This document shows positions 1 to 8,752 of a DNA stretch of 64,000 nt, piece after piece; positions within the stretch are counted from its first letter, which is position 1, and every line of letters begins with the position of its first letter. Made by a program: the position numbers and the translations under genes. This DNA comes from an uncultured Muribaculaceae bacterium. GTDB lineage: Bacteria > Bacteroidota > Bacteroidia > Bacteroidales > Muribaculaceae. Under the pieces are notes generated by a model. It was given only the letters and a program-made list of their open reading frames with translations. It searched no databases and was not told where the DNA came from. The stretch is taken from positions 33,853 to 97,852 of the forward strand of contig CAJUBC010000002.1 in the NCBI GenBank assembly GCA_910584545.1, read 5' to 3'.

Positions 1-343
1 ATGTGAGGTTCAGGCAGCGTCGCAGACCGTTGGACTGCGACGGCATGATGAAGTTATCGGTGCTGAGCTCCTGCAGGTAGAAGAGCAGGCGTACGTAGCC
101 CGAGTAACCCTCGTTGGCGCCTAACAGGTCGCCGTCGCCGCCGTCGCCGCCCTGCTGGCCGGTCTGGATGAGCGATGCATAGCACTTGGCCAGCATGCCC
201 ATGTATCCCTCTTTGGTGGAATATACTTGGTCCTTAACAAGCTTGTTGTCGTCTATAGGCATCGTGTCGAGGTCGTTCACGCAGGAGCTGAACGAAACCG
301 CGCCGACGATGGCCAGAAGAAGGGTGAAAATATATTTCTTCAT
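1..343 (-). CDS. SusD/RagB-family outer-membrane lipoprotein, N-terminal part (runs off the left edge)
   Basis: Reading the minus strand from the ATG at 343 gives MKKYIFTLLLAIVGAVSFSS followed by C, a classic lipoprotein signal with the acylated cysteine at residue 21. Next come a SusD-like start (VNDLDTMPID) and a segment ending in GYVRLLFYLQELSTDN. About 114 residues are visible; the rest lies outside the window. It sits 35 bases downstream of the SusC gene on the same strand, so the two should be co-transcribed. SusD proteins are surface lipoproteins that bind glycan and cap the SusC channel. The substrate cannot be read from this fragment. The long overlapping open frame at 234-731 is a shadow in another frame. 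Confidence 0.9.
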   Translation of the reverse strand, partial: MKKYIFTLLLAIVGAVSFSSCVNDLDTMPIDDNKLVKDQVYSTKEGYMGMLAKCYASLIQTGQQGGDGGDGDLLGANEGYSGYVRLLFYLQELSTDNFIMPSQSNGLRRCLNLT

Positions 344-378
344 AATTTATTTTCTTGTTTGATTGGTTAGGGGAGAGG

Positions 379-3339
379 TTAGAAGAGAAGTTTGAGACCG
401 AGTGTATAAGTGCGGGGACGCGGATATACGTCGCGGTCAAGTCCGCTGTAAAGTTCGGGGTCCACGCCGCTGTACTTGGTGAATGTGCATACGTTCTGCA
501 CGCCGAGCGTGATGCGGAGCGAGCTCTTGCTGTTCCAGAGTTTCGGGAAGGTGTAGCCGAGCGTGATGTTGTCGATGCGGAAGAAGGATCCATCCTCGAG
601 CCAGTAGTCGGAATAGAGCTGCTGGTTGTCGAATCCGGTCTCGACGGTGCTCTTGAGCAGGTTGGAGAAACTTCCCTGATCGGAGTATGCCTGCTGCAGG
701 TACTGGTCGGCGCGAACGTAGTTGTATACATAGTTGCCGAATGCTCCGTGGCCCGCGATGGCGAGATCCCAGTTGCGGAAGCTCAGACGGGTGTTGAAGC
801 CCAGCAGAGATGTCGGAAGTGCGCTCTTGTCGCCGGCGTACTTGGTCTCGGTGGCCGATACGCTGCCGTCGGGCTGTACGTACATTCCCTCGATGGGCTT
901 GCCGTTGTCATCGTATGCCTGCTTTGCGAGGTAGAAGGTGTAGGGGGTCTTGTCGACCATGAACACCTGGACCGTCTTGCCGGTGCCGGAGATGGCTCCC
1001 GTGTTCACGAAGTTGTTGTCGGAGTCGATCACGTTCAGCTTGGTGATCTTGGACTGCTGCCATGTGTAGTTGAGGCCGATGGTCCATTCCCAGTCGCGGG
1101 TGGAGATCGGAATTGCGTTTACTGCTACCTCGATACCCTGGTTCTCCATCGAACCGATGTTGGTGGTGAGCACCGGAGCGTAGTTCACGCCGGCAGGCAC
1201 GTTGATGGTGTTGAGCAGGTCCTTGGTGAAGCGCTTGTAGTAGTCGATCGATCCGTTGATCCGGTTGTTGATGAATCCCCAGTCGAGACCTACGTTCCAG
1301 GTGGTTGTGGTCTCCCACTTGATGTCGTTGTCATATCCGTTGGGACGGTAGGTGTGGTACCACTGGTCGAAGAGGTAGCTCGACTCGGGGTAGGAGATGG
1401 AGTAGGTGGTCATCCAGGGATAGTCGTCGATGATGTCCTGCTGGCCTGTCACACCGTAGCCGGCGCGCAGCTTGAGGTCGGAAAGTGTGTTCTGGTCGCG
1501 GAGCCAGGGCTCGTTGATCAGACGCCATGCGAGCGCTACGGAGGGGAAGAGGCCCCAGCGGTTCTTCTTGGAGAATCGCGACGATGCGTCGGAGCGGAGG
1601 GTCGCTGTCAGAAGGAAGCGGGAGTCGAAGCTGTAGTTCACACGTCCGTAGAACGAAACGAGATAGTATTCCGATTCATAGTGCTTCGGTGTATTGAGCT
1701 GGTTGCCCTCGGGGTCGTTCTGGGAGAGGTCATACTTCTTCCAGAAGTGCTGCCAGCCGTAACCTGCCATAGCGGAGAAGTCATGCTTCTCGCCCCAGGT
1801 GTGCTTGTAGTTGGCGTAGAAGTCGAGCAGATAGTTGCGCTTCTGCTGGCGGCCTGCCTCGTCGAGACCTGTACCGTCCTTCTGGTTGCCCGTGTACATC
1901 ATGCCGGCGAATTCGGGCACGAAGCGGTCGTAGTTGCTGTTCAGCACGTCGTAACCGAGGTTGAGGTTGAACGAGAGGTCCTCGAGACGGTGTACCTTAT
2001 AATCGAACTGAGCGTTACCTATCGAACGGAACACTTTGTTGATACGGTCGTCGAGATCAAGCATCGCGACGGGGTTGTCGGTCTGGATGGCCATGGGGGA
2101 GTTGCCGTTCTTCCAGATGTAGTAGCCGAGGCCCGGGCCTGCGGTGTCGTCCGTGCGGACGGGGCGGGTGGGATCATAGCTGATGGCGTTGCCGACAACA
2201 GAGCCGTCCACCTGACGCTCTCGCTCCCACGATACCTTGCCGTTGAGGGCGATGTTGAGATGGTTGTTGAGAAGCGACGGAGTGAGGGAGAGGGCGGCGT
2301 TCACGCGCTGGTAGTTGTTGTTGCGGATGATACCGTCCTGGTTGGCGTACGACACCGACACACGGAACGGAGTGTAGATGGGGTCGATCTTGCCTGTCAC
2401 TGACACGTTCTGCTCCGTACCGAAGGCGGTGCGGAAGATCTCGTCCTGCCAGTTGGTGTTGGCGGTGCCGTAGACTGCGTCGGCCGGGACACCGGTGATG
2501 CCGGGCACGATCTGACGGAACTCGTCGGCGGTGAGAACGTCGAGGGTCTTGGTGCGCTGCGAGATGGCGAATGTGCCGCTGTAGGCCACCTTCACCTTGT
2601 CGGTACCTTTCTTGGTTGTGATCACGATCACACCGTTGGATGCGCGGCTACCGTAGATGGCTGTCGCGGAAGCATCCTTGAGGACGGTGAAGCTCTCGAT
2701 ATCCTCGGGGTTGATACCGGCGAGGAGGTTGGAGCCTCCCTCGATGGTGGAGTTGTCGACAGGCACTCCGTCGATCACGAACAGAGGGTCGTTCGATGCG
2801 GAGAGCGAGGCGCCGGAGCGGATGCGGACCGTGGCTCCCGAGCCGGGGGCACCGCCGCTGCTCACAACGTTCACGCCCGGTATCTTTCCTACCATGGCAT
2901 CCTGGACTGAGGTGCGGTTTCCTTTGTTGAAGTCATCGGGACGGATGGCTGCCACTGAACCGGTGGCGTCCTCTTTCTTTACCGTACCGTAACCGATCAC
3001 GACCACATCGCTGAGAATCTCGGCATCCTCCTGGAGTACGATTCCCGATGCGAGCAATGGTGAGTTGGCGGCGATCTCTACGGGCTTGCAGCCTACGTAG
3101 GTCACCATCAGAAGTGAATTGGACTTGGGAACGCTGAGCTCGAACCTTCCGTCGAGGTCAGTGCTGGTTCCGATAGTGGTGCCTTTTACAAGGACTGTGG
3201 CGCCGATGACGGGCTCATGTTCCTGATCCACCACGAGGCCCGTGATTTTCACCTGGGCCATGAGCTGCGGAGCTATCAGGGCGATCGCAAGCACCGCCAA
3301 TATCCTCCTCAGTCTCGAAAAATTTCTGGGATTTTTCAT
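379..3339 (-). CDS. SusC/RagA-family TonB-dependent outer-membrane transporter
   Basis: The 986-residue product begins with a signal peptide (cleavage probably after QLMAQ, about residue 29). A carboxypeptidase-D-like regulatory domain follows (KITGLVVDQEHEPVIGATV through residue about 115), then a TonB plug domain (VVIGYGTVKKEDATGSV, then SASATAIYGSRASNGVIVIT), then a long beta-barrel ending in aromatic LGLKLLF. The length is typical of SusC proteins. No N-terminal STN domain is visible, so signalling through an ECF anti-sigma factor is unlikely. It imports oligosaccharides or another large nutrient through the outer membrane with the SusD encoded next to it. No glycoside hydrolase is seen nearby, so the substrate is unknown. 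Its promoter and a repeat array lie at 3377-3544. Confidence 0.96.
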   Translation of the reverse strand: MKNPRNFSRLRRILAVLAIALIAPQLMAQVKITGLVVDQEHEPVIGATVLVKGTTIGTSTDLDGRFELSVPKSNSLLMVTYVGCKPVEIAANSPLLASGIVLQEDAEILSDVVVIGYGTVKKEDATGSVAAIRPDDFNKGNRTSVQDAMVGKIPGVNVVSSGGAPGSGATVRIRSGASLSASNDPLFVIDGVPVDNSTIEGGSNLLAGINPEDIESFTVLKDASATAIYGSRASNGVIVITTKKGTDKVKVAYSGTFAISQRTKTLDVLTADEFRQIVPGITGVPADAVYGTANTNWQDEIFRTAFGTEQNVSVTGKIDPIYTPFRVSVSYANQDGIIRNNNYQRVNAALSLTPSLLNNHLNIALNGKVSWERERQVDGSVVGNAISYDPTRPVRTDDTAGPGLGYYIWKNGNSPMAIQTDNPVAMLDLDDRINKVFRSIGNAQFDYKVHRLEDLSFNLNLGYDVLNSNYDRFVPEFAGMMYTGNQKDGTGLDEAGRQQKRNYLLDFYANYKHTWGEKHDFSAMAGYGWQHFWKKYDLSQNDPEGNQLNTPKHYESEYYLVSFYGRVNYSFDSRFLLTATLRSDASSRFSKKNRWGLFPSVALAWRLINEPWLRDQNTLSDLKLRAGYGVTGQQDIIDDYPWMTTYSISYPESSYLFDQWYHTYRPNGYDNDIKWETTTTWNVGLDWGFINNRINGSIDYYKRFTKDLLNTINVPAGVNYAPVLTTNIGSMENQGIEVAVNAIPISTRDWEWTIGLNYTWQQSKITKLNVIDSDNNFVNTGAISGTGKTVQVFMVDKTPYTFYLAKQAYDDNGKPIEGMYVQPDGSVSATETKYAGDKSALPTSLLGFNTRLSFRNWDLAIAGHGAFGNYVYNYVRADQYLQQAYSDQGSFSNLLKSTVETGFDNQQLYSDYWLEDGSFFRIDNITLGYTFPKLWNSKSSLRITLGVQNVCTFTKYSGVDPELYSGLDRDVYPRPRTYTLGLKLLF

Positions 3340-3376
3340 GTTAGGAAATTATAGTATTGATGGTATGTCAGAGTTA

Positions 3377-3517
3377 GTCTGGATTATATATTCGGAGTAG
3401 CTGCTCTTTCAGGTTATATGCTGAAATTGTTTCGGTTTATATAGCGAATTGTTTCAGATTATATATCGAAGTTTTTCGGATTATATAACATGGCGTTTCG
3501 GACTATACGGGTGCAAA
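3377..3517 (-). repeat. Array of five to six degenerate 22-bp dyad repeats in the susC leader
   Basis: On the plus strand, units starting TTTC occur at 3407, 3430, 3452, 3474 and 3496, spaced 23, 22, 22 and 22 bases. A more diverged sixth unit lies near 3377. The working consensus is TTTCRGRTTATATANCGAA. Several units have internal dyad symmetry; the clearest is TTTCAG-N8-CTGAAA in the unit at 3407. The spacing is close to two helical turns. The array lies between the predicted susC promoter (3514-3544) and the start codon at 3339, so most of it is probably transcribed. It could be a set of operators or a repeated RNA structure. Confidence 0.75.
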
Positions 3518-3544
3518 ATTAATTACTCGTGCGCCCGGTTACAA
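3514..3544 (-). promoter_or_regulatory. Predicted susC promoter
   Basis: Read on the minus strand, TTG (plus 3542-3544) is followed by 20 bases and then TAATTTTG (plus 3514-3521). This fits the Bacteroidetes -33/-7 promoter. Transcription would start near 3507, leaving a leader of about 170 nt before the susC start at 3339. The rest of the 353-bp gap up to 3692 is AT-rich and holds only the repeat array and a hairpin at 3621-3650. Confidence 0.6.
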
Positions 3545-3620
3545 TATCGGTTAAGCTAAAAAGTAAGCATGAGTAAATATCAAGTATCATATAATCAGCA
3601 TTATGACATATTGTAAAAGT

Positions 3621-3650
3621 AAGCGTCTCCACAAGGAAATGGAGACGCTT
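3621..3650 (-). terminator. Terminator hairpin downstream of the DUF6377 gene
   Basis: There is a perfect 10-bp inverted repeat, AAGCGTCTCC and GGAGACGCTT, with a 10-base loop. It begins 43 bases after the stop codon of the regulator gene. On the minus strand it is followed by ACTTTTAC, a weak T-rich tail. It separates the regulator transcript from the susC promoter. Confidence 0.7.
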
Positions 3651-3692
3651 AAGTAGGGGAAATCAGCCTGAAACGGGACTGTATACTGTCTG

Positions 3693-5318
3693 TCAGATTG
3701 TCTTGATTGCTTCCTTGAACTCATCGCGCGGGAGCACGGAGCGGTTGCGGATGCGCTGGCGGTAGTTGTAGACGGTCTGTGCCGAATAGTGCAGGAATGA
3801 GGCTATCTTGGTCGAGTCGCCGATGCCCAGCCTGACAAGAGCGAAGATGCGAAGCTCCGGTGTGAGCAGTTCTCCCTCCTTGGGCGTGATCTTGTACTCC
3901 GGTTTGAGGAGGCCGTTGAAGCGGTCCACGAAGTCGGGGAAGATGTCGAGGAAGATCTGGTCGAATTTCCTGTAGAAGGGCTTTAGGTAAGTCTCCGATA
4001 CCGGTGTGGAGAGGATCTTGTCGATGTCGGCTGTCTTGCCGGTCTTGATCTTGCGGACTATCTGGCGCTGGTAGTTGTCGATGATGCCGATATATTCGGA
4101 GCAGAGGTTGAACAGGTATCCTATATATTCCTCTTTCACTTTGGAGGCATCCTCCAGCTTGCGGTTGGCGCTGTCGAGCTTGTGGCGGAGGCGTTCCAGT
4201 TCCTCGTTCTTGGCGGCGAGTAACTTTTTCTCACGGTCGAGCCGGCGAGATCTGCGCACGAGCATGATGGCGAGCAGAGCCAGACCTGCGAGCAGTATCA
4301 CCGTCAGGAGGAGCGAGAAGAAGAGTCCGCGCGCCGATGAGCGCCTCACGTTGTCGTTGGCATCGTTGATGATCGGAAGGTATTCCGACACTTTCGAAAG
4401 TCTCGAGCGTGCGTTGCCCAGCATTATGTCCTCGAGCGAGCAGGAGATGTAGCGGTAGGCGCGTTCGGTATCCCCCTCGCTGTTCAGGAGGTTGGCCAGG
4501 TTCGGAAGTGCCTCGTACTTGCGGGTGGCGAGCTGAAGGTCGGATGCTGCGGCACGCGAAAGGTATAGTTTCGCCTCCTCTTCGCGACCGAGTCTCATCA
4601 GTGCTTTGGCGGTGACGTAGTTGAGTACTCCTGTGTCGCTGCCGGGCGCAAGTGCGCGTGCGGCTTTGCCGATTGCTTCGATTGCTGCGTCGGGCTTATC
4701 CATAAGAAGGTAGTACTCCGCGAGATTGAGGAAACGCTCCATGCTTCCCGGAGCAGACTCCTTTACGAGCGTGTCGCGGTAGCATATAAGTCTCTTCTTG
4801 TACTGTTCGGCGTCGGATCGGGGGAAAGTGTTGTCGTACAGTGAATAATAGATGGAGCAGTAGCGGTTCAGTATATTGTCGCGCATCGCGTTCCTGCCGG
4901 CAGCCGGCATCGAGTCGAGCATGGCGAGGGCCTTGTGGTAGTTGCCTATCCCTTTCTGGGCCTCCACTTCCATCAGCCGCGACTGCCAGAGCATGGTGTC
5001 GTTTCCGGCATATTCCGCAATCTTCCTCGCCTCCCGGGCTATCAGCAGCGAAGTATCCATCGAGAAGTTGCGGTATTCAAGAAACAGGTCGTTGAGACAT
5101 TTCCACCGCTCTTTCTCGGAGATGGAACTGATAAGGTGCCGGTTGATGGAGTTTATACGTGCGCGCTTTGCAGCCACGGTCTCCGTTTTGTTGGCTATAA
5201 GCCTGTCGATTACCCGCAGCAGCGAGTCGGTCTCCCTTGATGGACCGGATGCCGAAGCCTCCGTCTTCATCATAAAAATGAAGAGCAGTGCGGCAAAAAG
5301 AATACGAAAGCACTTCAT
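3693..5318 (-). CDS. DUF6377-type membrane-anchored transcriptional regulator
   Basis: The 541-residue protein starts with a signal peptide, then a helical TPR-like region to about residue 320 (sensor side). A single membrane helix follows (GLFFSLLLTVILLAGLALLA), then a charged coiled coil (REKKLLAAKNEELERLRHKL). The C-terminal cytoplasmic domain contains EEYIGYLFNLCSEYI, TPKEGELLTPELRIFALVRL and an HTH-like TKIASFLHYSAQTVYNYRQR. This arrangement matches the DUF6377/LuxR-like regulators often found beside susC/susD pairs in Bacteroidetes. It lies immediately upstream of susC on the same strand but has its own terminator. Control of the neighbouring susCD pair, perhaps through the 22-bp repeats, is inferred from position only. 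Confidence 0.85.
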   Translation of the reverse strand: MKCFRILFAALLFIFMMKTEASASGPSRETDSLLRVIDRLIANKTETVAAKRARINSINRHLISSISEKERWKCLNDLFLEYRNFSMDTSLLIAREARKIAEYAGNDTMLWQSRLMEVEAQKGIGNYHKALAMLDSMPAAGRNAMRDNILNRYCSIYYSLYDNTFPRSDAEQYKKRLICYRDTLVKESAPGSMERFLNLAEYYLLMDKPDAAIEAIGKAARALAPGSDTGVLNYVTAKALMRLGREEEAKLYLSRAAASDLQLATRKYEALPNLANLLNSEGDTERAYRYISCSLEDIMLGNARSRLSKVSEYLPIINDANDNVRRSSARGLFFSLLLTVILLAGLALLAIMLVRRSRRLDREKKLLAAKNEELERLRHKLDSANRKLEDASKVKEEYIGYLFNLCSEYIGIIDNYQRQIVRKIKTGKTADIDKILSTPVSETYLKPFYRKFDQIFLDIFPDFVDRFNGLLKPEYKITPKEGELLTPELRIFALVRLGIGDSTKIASFLHYSAQTVYNYRQRIRNRSVLPRDEFKEAIKTI

Positions 5319-5356
5319 AACATGGGATTTTTAAGGTTGATTTATGTTGCTGATGC

Positions 5357-5395
5357 AAACCCGCGATGTCTGAGGTGGGTTCGCGTTGCGGGTTT
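5357..5395 (-). terminator. Hairpin between the dus gene and the regulator gene
   Basis: AAACCCGC (5357-5364) and GCGGGTTT (5388-5395) form an 8-bp stem with a 23-base loop, in the 90-bp gap between the dus stop and the DUF6377 start. No long T run follows on the minus strand. It may be a weak terminator for dus or a leader structure of the regulator gene. Confidence 0.4.
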
Positions 5396-5408
5396 ACACC
5401 CGCAATTG

Positions 5409-6338
5409 CTATATCAGGGCGAGAGCGGTGCGGTATTTAGGCAGGGTGGCAGCCTTCTTGATGGCTTTCCATGCCTTGCGTCCTATCTCCTCCTCGGCAT
5501 ATTCCCAGAATGGTTTTATCTTGGATAGCAGCTGGGATTCTCCACACAGCGTTTCCTCGTAGTAGGCCATCAGTGCGTCATGGAAACGGAGCATCTCCTC
5601 TATGCGGCGTTCACGCGTCCACCCCTCTCCGGCGGTCACCTCTGCGGCGAGCGACGGCCTGCCTAAGAGTCCACGGCCCAGCATCACTCCTTCTATCGCC
5701 GGAAACCGCTCCATGATTGCGGCTACATCTGAAGGTGTCTTAAGTTCCCCGTTGAATACCACCGGATTACTGCTCTCCCTGAGAAATCCGGCGAACATGT
5801 CGAGGTCAAGTTCTCCTCCATATTGCTGTTTCGCCACGCGGGGATGGAGAACGATGAAGCGGAGATGCATTGAGTTGAGTATCGGCATGATGCCGCGCCA
5901 TTCATCGGATTCTGAGTAGCCGAGTCTCATTTTCGCCGACAGGCTTATCTCCGGATGGCGTGAGGCGATTTCAGGCAGCTTAGCCGCCTCCTCGCAGTTG
6001 GCAATGAAGCCGGCTCCGCGTCCTTTGCCGGTCTGCAGAGGGAAGGGACAACCCATGTTGAGGTTGACGCGGTCCGCTCCCTCGCGGCCGAGTGCGGTGA
6101 GAAGAAGGTCGAGTTCCTCCATGTCGCGAAATATCACCTGCGGTTCCAGCCTGTGGTTCGCCGACATCGGCCCGCTGTAGTCGCGGATGTCGCGGTCGCG
6201 AACTCCTCCATGTTCGGCTCTGATGAAAGGAGTGAAATATAGATTGTCGCCACCGTATGCGAGCCGGTGGAAATGCCGCCAGGCAGCGTCGGTGTGTCCC
6301 TGTATGGGTGCTATGTATATCTTGCTGTCCATTATCAT
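5409..6338 (-). CDS. dus: tRNA-dihydrouridine synthase family protein
   Basis: The 309-residue FMN enzyme of the Dus family reduces uridine to dihydrouridine in the tRNA D-loop. It starts IYIAPIQGHTDAAWR, which matches the Dus N-terminal FMN-binding strand. It carries the catalytic-cysteine motif in NLNMGCPFPLQTGKGRGAGF, the SAKMRLG strand, the IVLHPR histidine region and the FMN phosphate-binding GVMLGRGLLGRP near residue 225. The length is normal. Either M1 or M3 (position 6332) could start translation. It lies 18 bases downstream of the DMT gene and looks like the last gene of the LPS-core operon, probably without functional linkage. The exact target uridine cannot be assigned. Confidence 0.9.
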   Translation of the reverse strand: MIMDSKIYIAPIQGHTDAAWRHFHRLAYGGDNLYFTPFIRAEHGGVRDRDIRDYSGPMSANHRLEPQVIFRDMEELDLLLTALGREGADRVNLNMGCPFPLQTGKGRGAGFIANCEEAAKLPEIASRHPEISLSAKMRLGYSESDEWRGIMPILNSMHLRFIVLHPRVAKQQYGGELDLDMFAGFLRESSNPVVFNGELKTPSDVAAIMERFPAIEGVMLGRGLLGRPSLAAEVTAGEGWTRERRIEEMLRFHDALMAYYEETLCGESQLLSKIKPFWEYAEEEIGRKAWKAIKKAATLPKYRTALALI

Positions 6339-6356
6339 GATTATAATTGAATGCTG

Positions 6357-6737
6357 CTATGCTCCCTTGGGGAGAAATGTAAAACAAACAGCTGCTATCA
6401 GACACAGGAATGCCGCGAGATGATTCCACTGCAGTTTCTCTCCCTGAAACATGAACATCGCCATGATCGTGAAGACTGTCAGCGTGATTACTTCCTGAAG
6501 TATCTTGAGCTGGAAGAGTGAGAAGGGGCCTCCGTTCTCCCTGAATCCCATTCGGTTGGCAGGTACTTGAAAGCAGTATTCCAGGAGTGCGATTCCCCAG
6601 GAGATAAGAATCACTACGAAAAGGGGCCAGTTCTTCGACATGCCTGTCTCCTGCATCTTGAGGTGGCCGTACCAGGCCAGAGTCATGAACACATTGGAGA
6701 TGACGAGAAGTATTACCGTTGCGAGTGCTGCGTTCAT
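6357..6737 (-). CDS. Small DMT-superfamily membrane protein (DUF486 type)
   Basis: The 126-residue product has four hydrophobic helices, including VILLVISNVFMTLAW, FVVILISWGIALLEY and AAFLCLIAAVCFTFL. The motif CFQVPANRMGF followed by FSLFQLKILQEVITL is characteristic of the DUF486 branch of the drug/metabolite transporter superfamily. Such proteins are inner-membrane proteins of unknown function. It lies between the GT9 gene and dus with 18-base gaps on both sides, so it is probably transcribed with the LPS-core genes. A role in exporting or flipping an envelope precursor is possible but not shown. Confidence 0.85.
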   Translation of the reverse strand: MNAALATVILLVISNVFMTLAWYGHLKMQETGMSKNWPLFVVILISWGIALLEYCFQVPANRMGFRENGGPFSLFQLKILQEVITLTVFTIMAMFMFQGEKLQWNHLAAFLCLIAAVCFTFLPKGA

Positions 6738-6755
6738 ATCTTATGTTTATGATGG

Positions 6756-7763
6756 TTACTTGTCATTGATTCGCTGCAGTATGAATGACACCAATGTCTC
6801 GGCTGAGGGGAAAGCCTCGCAGCATGGATGACCGATGGGGCATTCTTTCGTACCCGCCACCGAGCAGGGCTGACAGCTGGAATTCCGCACGTATGAGTCA
6901 TTGCTGCTCTGACCGTAAGGCATGAAGCCGCAGGCGGGAGTCGTGGCTCCCCACACTGTCAGCACTCTTGCTCCTGCGAGCGAGGCGAGATGCTGATTGG
7001 CCGAGTCCATCGACACCATAACCTGCATCCGTCCCATCAATGCGATTTCCTCCTCGAGAGTGTATTTACCCGCCACGCTGTGTATGCACACCGAGTCGTG
7101 CTCCCATTCGGCGAGAACGGCTTCTTCTGCTCCGCGTGCGCCGAAAAGATAGATGTCATGCCCTTCCGAGGCAAGTATGCCGCATACCTCCCTCATCCGT
7201 TCCGGAGGACAGGTTTTTGTGGCGTACCGGGCGAACGGAGCTATCCCTATCGCTCCGGTCGCCGGCACGAATGGCGGCGCGGGCCAAGCCGGCGACGGCA
7301 TCAGCTCATCGACAGTGATATCGAATCCGAGTTCGCGGAACGTGTCGGCATAGCGGTCGATGAAATTACGCTGCGGAATCTTCTTGCGCAGCGCTTGCTT
7401 GCGCTTGCTTCGGTTTTTACGCACCGTAGCCACGGACATCCCATGCAGACGAAGCCACGCGCTGATGGCTCTGGTGCGTGGCACGTCGTGGAGGTCGGCC
7501 ACGGCATCGGCACCCACGGCTTTCATCCTTTTCAGCAGTCGGAAGAGTCCTCTGGCTCCCTTATACTCCTTAAGATCCACACTCTCCACGCTTACGTTGG
7601 CGGGCGCACCTGCGAAAAGACGGGCGAAAAAAGGGCGCGTAGCTACAGTAACCTTTACTTCGGGATGCTGGCGGCTGAAGGAGTAGATGGCCGGTATCGT
7701 CATCGCCACATCACCGAGCGCAGAGAAGCGGAGCGCGAGTATATGCCGCGGTTGTCTGTTCAT
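6756..7763 (-). CDS. Glycosyltransferase family 9 (heptosyltransferase-like)
   Basis: The 335-residue protein starts ILALRFSALGDVAMTIPAI, the N-terminal GT9 signature (RxSxLGDxxxxxP). Its second domain contains IGIAPFARYATKTCPPE and MDSANQHLASLAGARVLTVW followed by GATTP, the nucleotide-sugar binding region of ADP-heptose:LPS transferases. A cysteine-rich tail (CQPCSVAGTKECPIGHPCC) is common in the Bacteroidetes members. It overlaps the GT90 gene by 4 bases (ATGA), which suggests translational coupling. Its company (waaA, kdsB, GT90) supports a role in lipooligosaccharide core assembly at the inner membrane. The donor sugar is not known. Confidence 0.92.
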   Translation of the reverse strand: MNRQPRHILALRFSALGDVAMTIPAIYSFSRQHPEVKVTVATRPFFARLFAGAPANVSVESVDLKEYKGARGLFRLLKRMKAVGADAVADLHDVPRTRAISAWLRLHGMSVATVRKNRSKRKQALRKKIPQRNFIDRYADTFRELGFDITVDELMPSPAWPAPPFVPATGAIGIAPFARYATKTCPPERMREVCGILASEGHDIYLFGARGAEEAVLAEWEHDSVCIHSVAGKYTLEEEIALMGRMQVMVSMDSANQHLASLAGARVLTVWGATTPACGFMPYGQSSNDSYVRNSSCQPCSVAGTKECPIGHPCCEAFPSAETLVSFILQRINDK

Positions 7764-8752
7764 GGCGTGTCTGGATTAATCTGGCCTGTCTGTATGAAAT
7801 AGCGGCGGACCACCTCGCGCATCACCTGCTGCTCGATTCTTATGTCGCGGAAACGGTCAACCCAGCGGTGGGCGTTCTCGATTATCTCCCTGGCCTCTTC
7901 CGGATGAGAAAGATAGTAATCTATCCGTTCGGGGAGGTCGCTGTAGTCAGGTTTTATCTCTATATAGTGAATACCCCCCTGCAGAAGTCCCTCCATATAC
8001 CAGGACTCCACGTCCGGACGTGGCATCACTGCTATCGAGTTTGACGACATCACCCACTTGAGGTTGGTGGCCACGTCATGGCCGCGGATGCACATTATGA
8101 ACTTATGGCCGAGCTGCTCGTCGATGCTTATGAAGGGGCGCACCCATTCGGGTCGTCCCGCATCGGTATTGACCTGCCCGAAGTCGAAGCGCGGGTCACC
8201 GCAGTACATCTCCAGCAGGCGTGCGCGCCATGGCTGGTTGCGTACCTCGTTGCGAGATACCACGATGTCGTTCTTCTTGTCGTATGGAACCACATCCTCG
8301 ATGAATCGGAAATGTCGAATGGAATCCATCCTGCATATCGCCGACATCGAGGGTCCGTCGGTCACCGGACGACTCTTGACGAATGTCGGTGCGGGGAGCT
8401 CCCAGTCCACATCCTCCGCCATGTATAGGAAACGCATTCCTTTCGGCATCATCCTCAGGTGGGGGTAGATGTCGAAGAAATAGGAGGAGTGATGATGGCG
8501 TGCGAAGAAAGGAAACTTGAATTTTCCGGTTTCGAACGCATCCCCGGAGGGGACATTCGCTCCGGCGGGCAACCTGACACAGTAAGCGGCACGTCGTGCT
8601 ATCTCCTCCCTTTCCGTATCGGTGAGCCGGGCTTGCGTCCTGCTCCAGGGGATGTCGGCAATCCTGTCAGGCAGGAAGTACATCCCCATGTTCGACGCGA
8701 AATAGTGGAAACGGTCGGCATACCTCTTGCGGTTCTTGGCGTCAAGCTTCAT
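7760..8752 (-). CDS. Glycosyltransferase family 90 (CAP10/LPS-type)
   Basis: The 330-residue product matches GT90/CAP10 proteins. DIVVSRNEVRNQPWRARLLE precedes a C-terminal block with KFIMCIRGHDVATNLKWVMS, SNSIAVMPRPDVESWYMEGL and HYIEIKPDYSDLPERIDYYL, which is the donor-binding core of the family. The family transfers sugars (xylose, glucose or others) in LPS and glycan synthesis. It starts inside the end of kdsB (11-base overlap) and overlaps GT9 by 4 bases, so three LPS genes are tightly packed. There is no signal peptide, as expected for a cytoplasmic-face enzyme. Donor and acceptor are unknown. Confidence 0.9.
   Translation of the reverse strand: MKLDAKNRKRYADRFHYFASNMGMYFLPDRIADIPWSRTQARLTDTEREEIARRAAYCVRLPAGANVPSGDAFETGKFKFPFFARHHHSSYFFDIYPHLRMMPKGMRFLYMAEDVDWELPAPTFVKSRPVTDGPSMSAICRMDSIRHFRFIEDVVPYDKKNDIVVSRNEVRNQPWRARLLEMYCGDPRFDFGQVNTDAGRPEWVRPFISIDEQLGHKFIMCIRGHDVATNLKWVMSSNSIAVMPRPDVESWYMEGLLQGGIHYIEIKPDYSDLPERIDYYLSHPEEAREIIENAHRWVDRFRDIRIEQQVMREVVRRYFIQTGQINPDTP

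Noticed and set aside
355..2403. 682-residue plus-strand open frame opposite susC
   Set aside because: It is an antisense shadow of the barrel region of the SusC gene. It is rich in Val and Gly in a pattern typical of reversed codons, and has no recognisable domain.
3377..3517. CRISPR array in the susC leader
   Set aside because: The units are contiguous 22-mers without unique spacers, are degenerate, and no cas gene is present.
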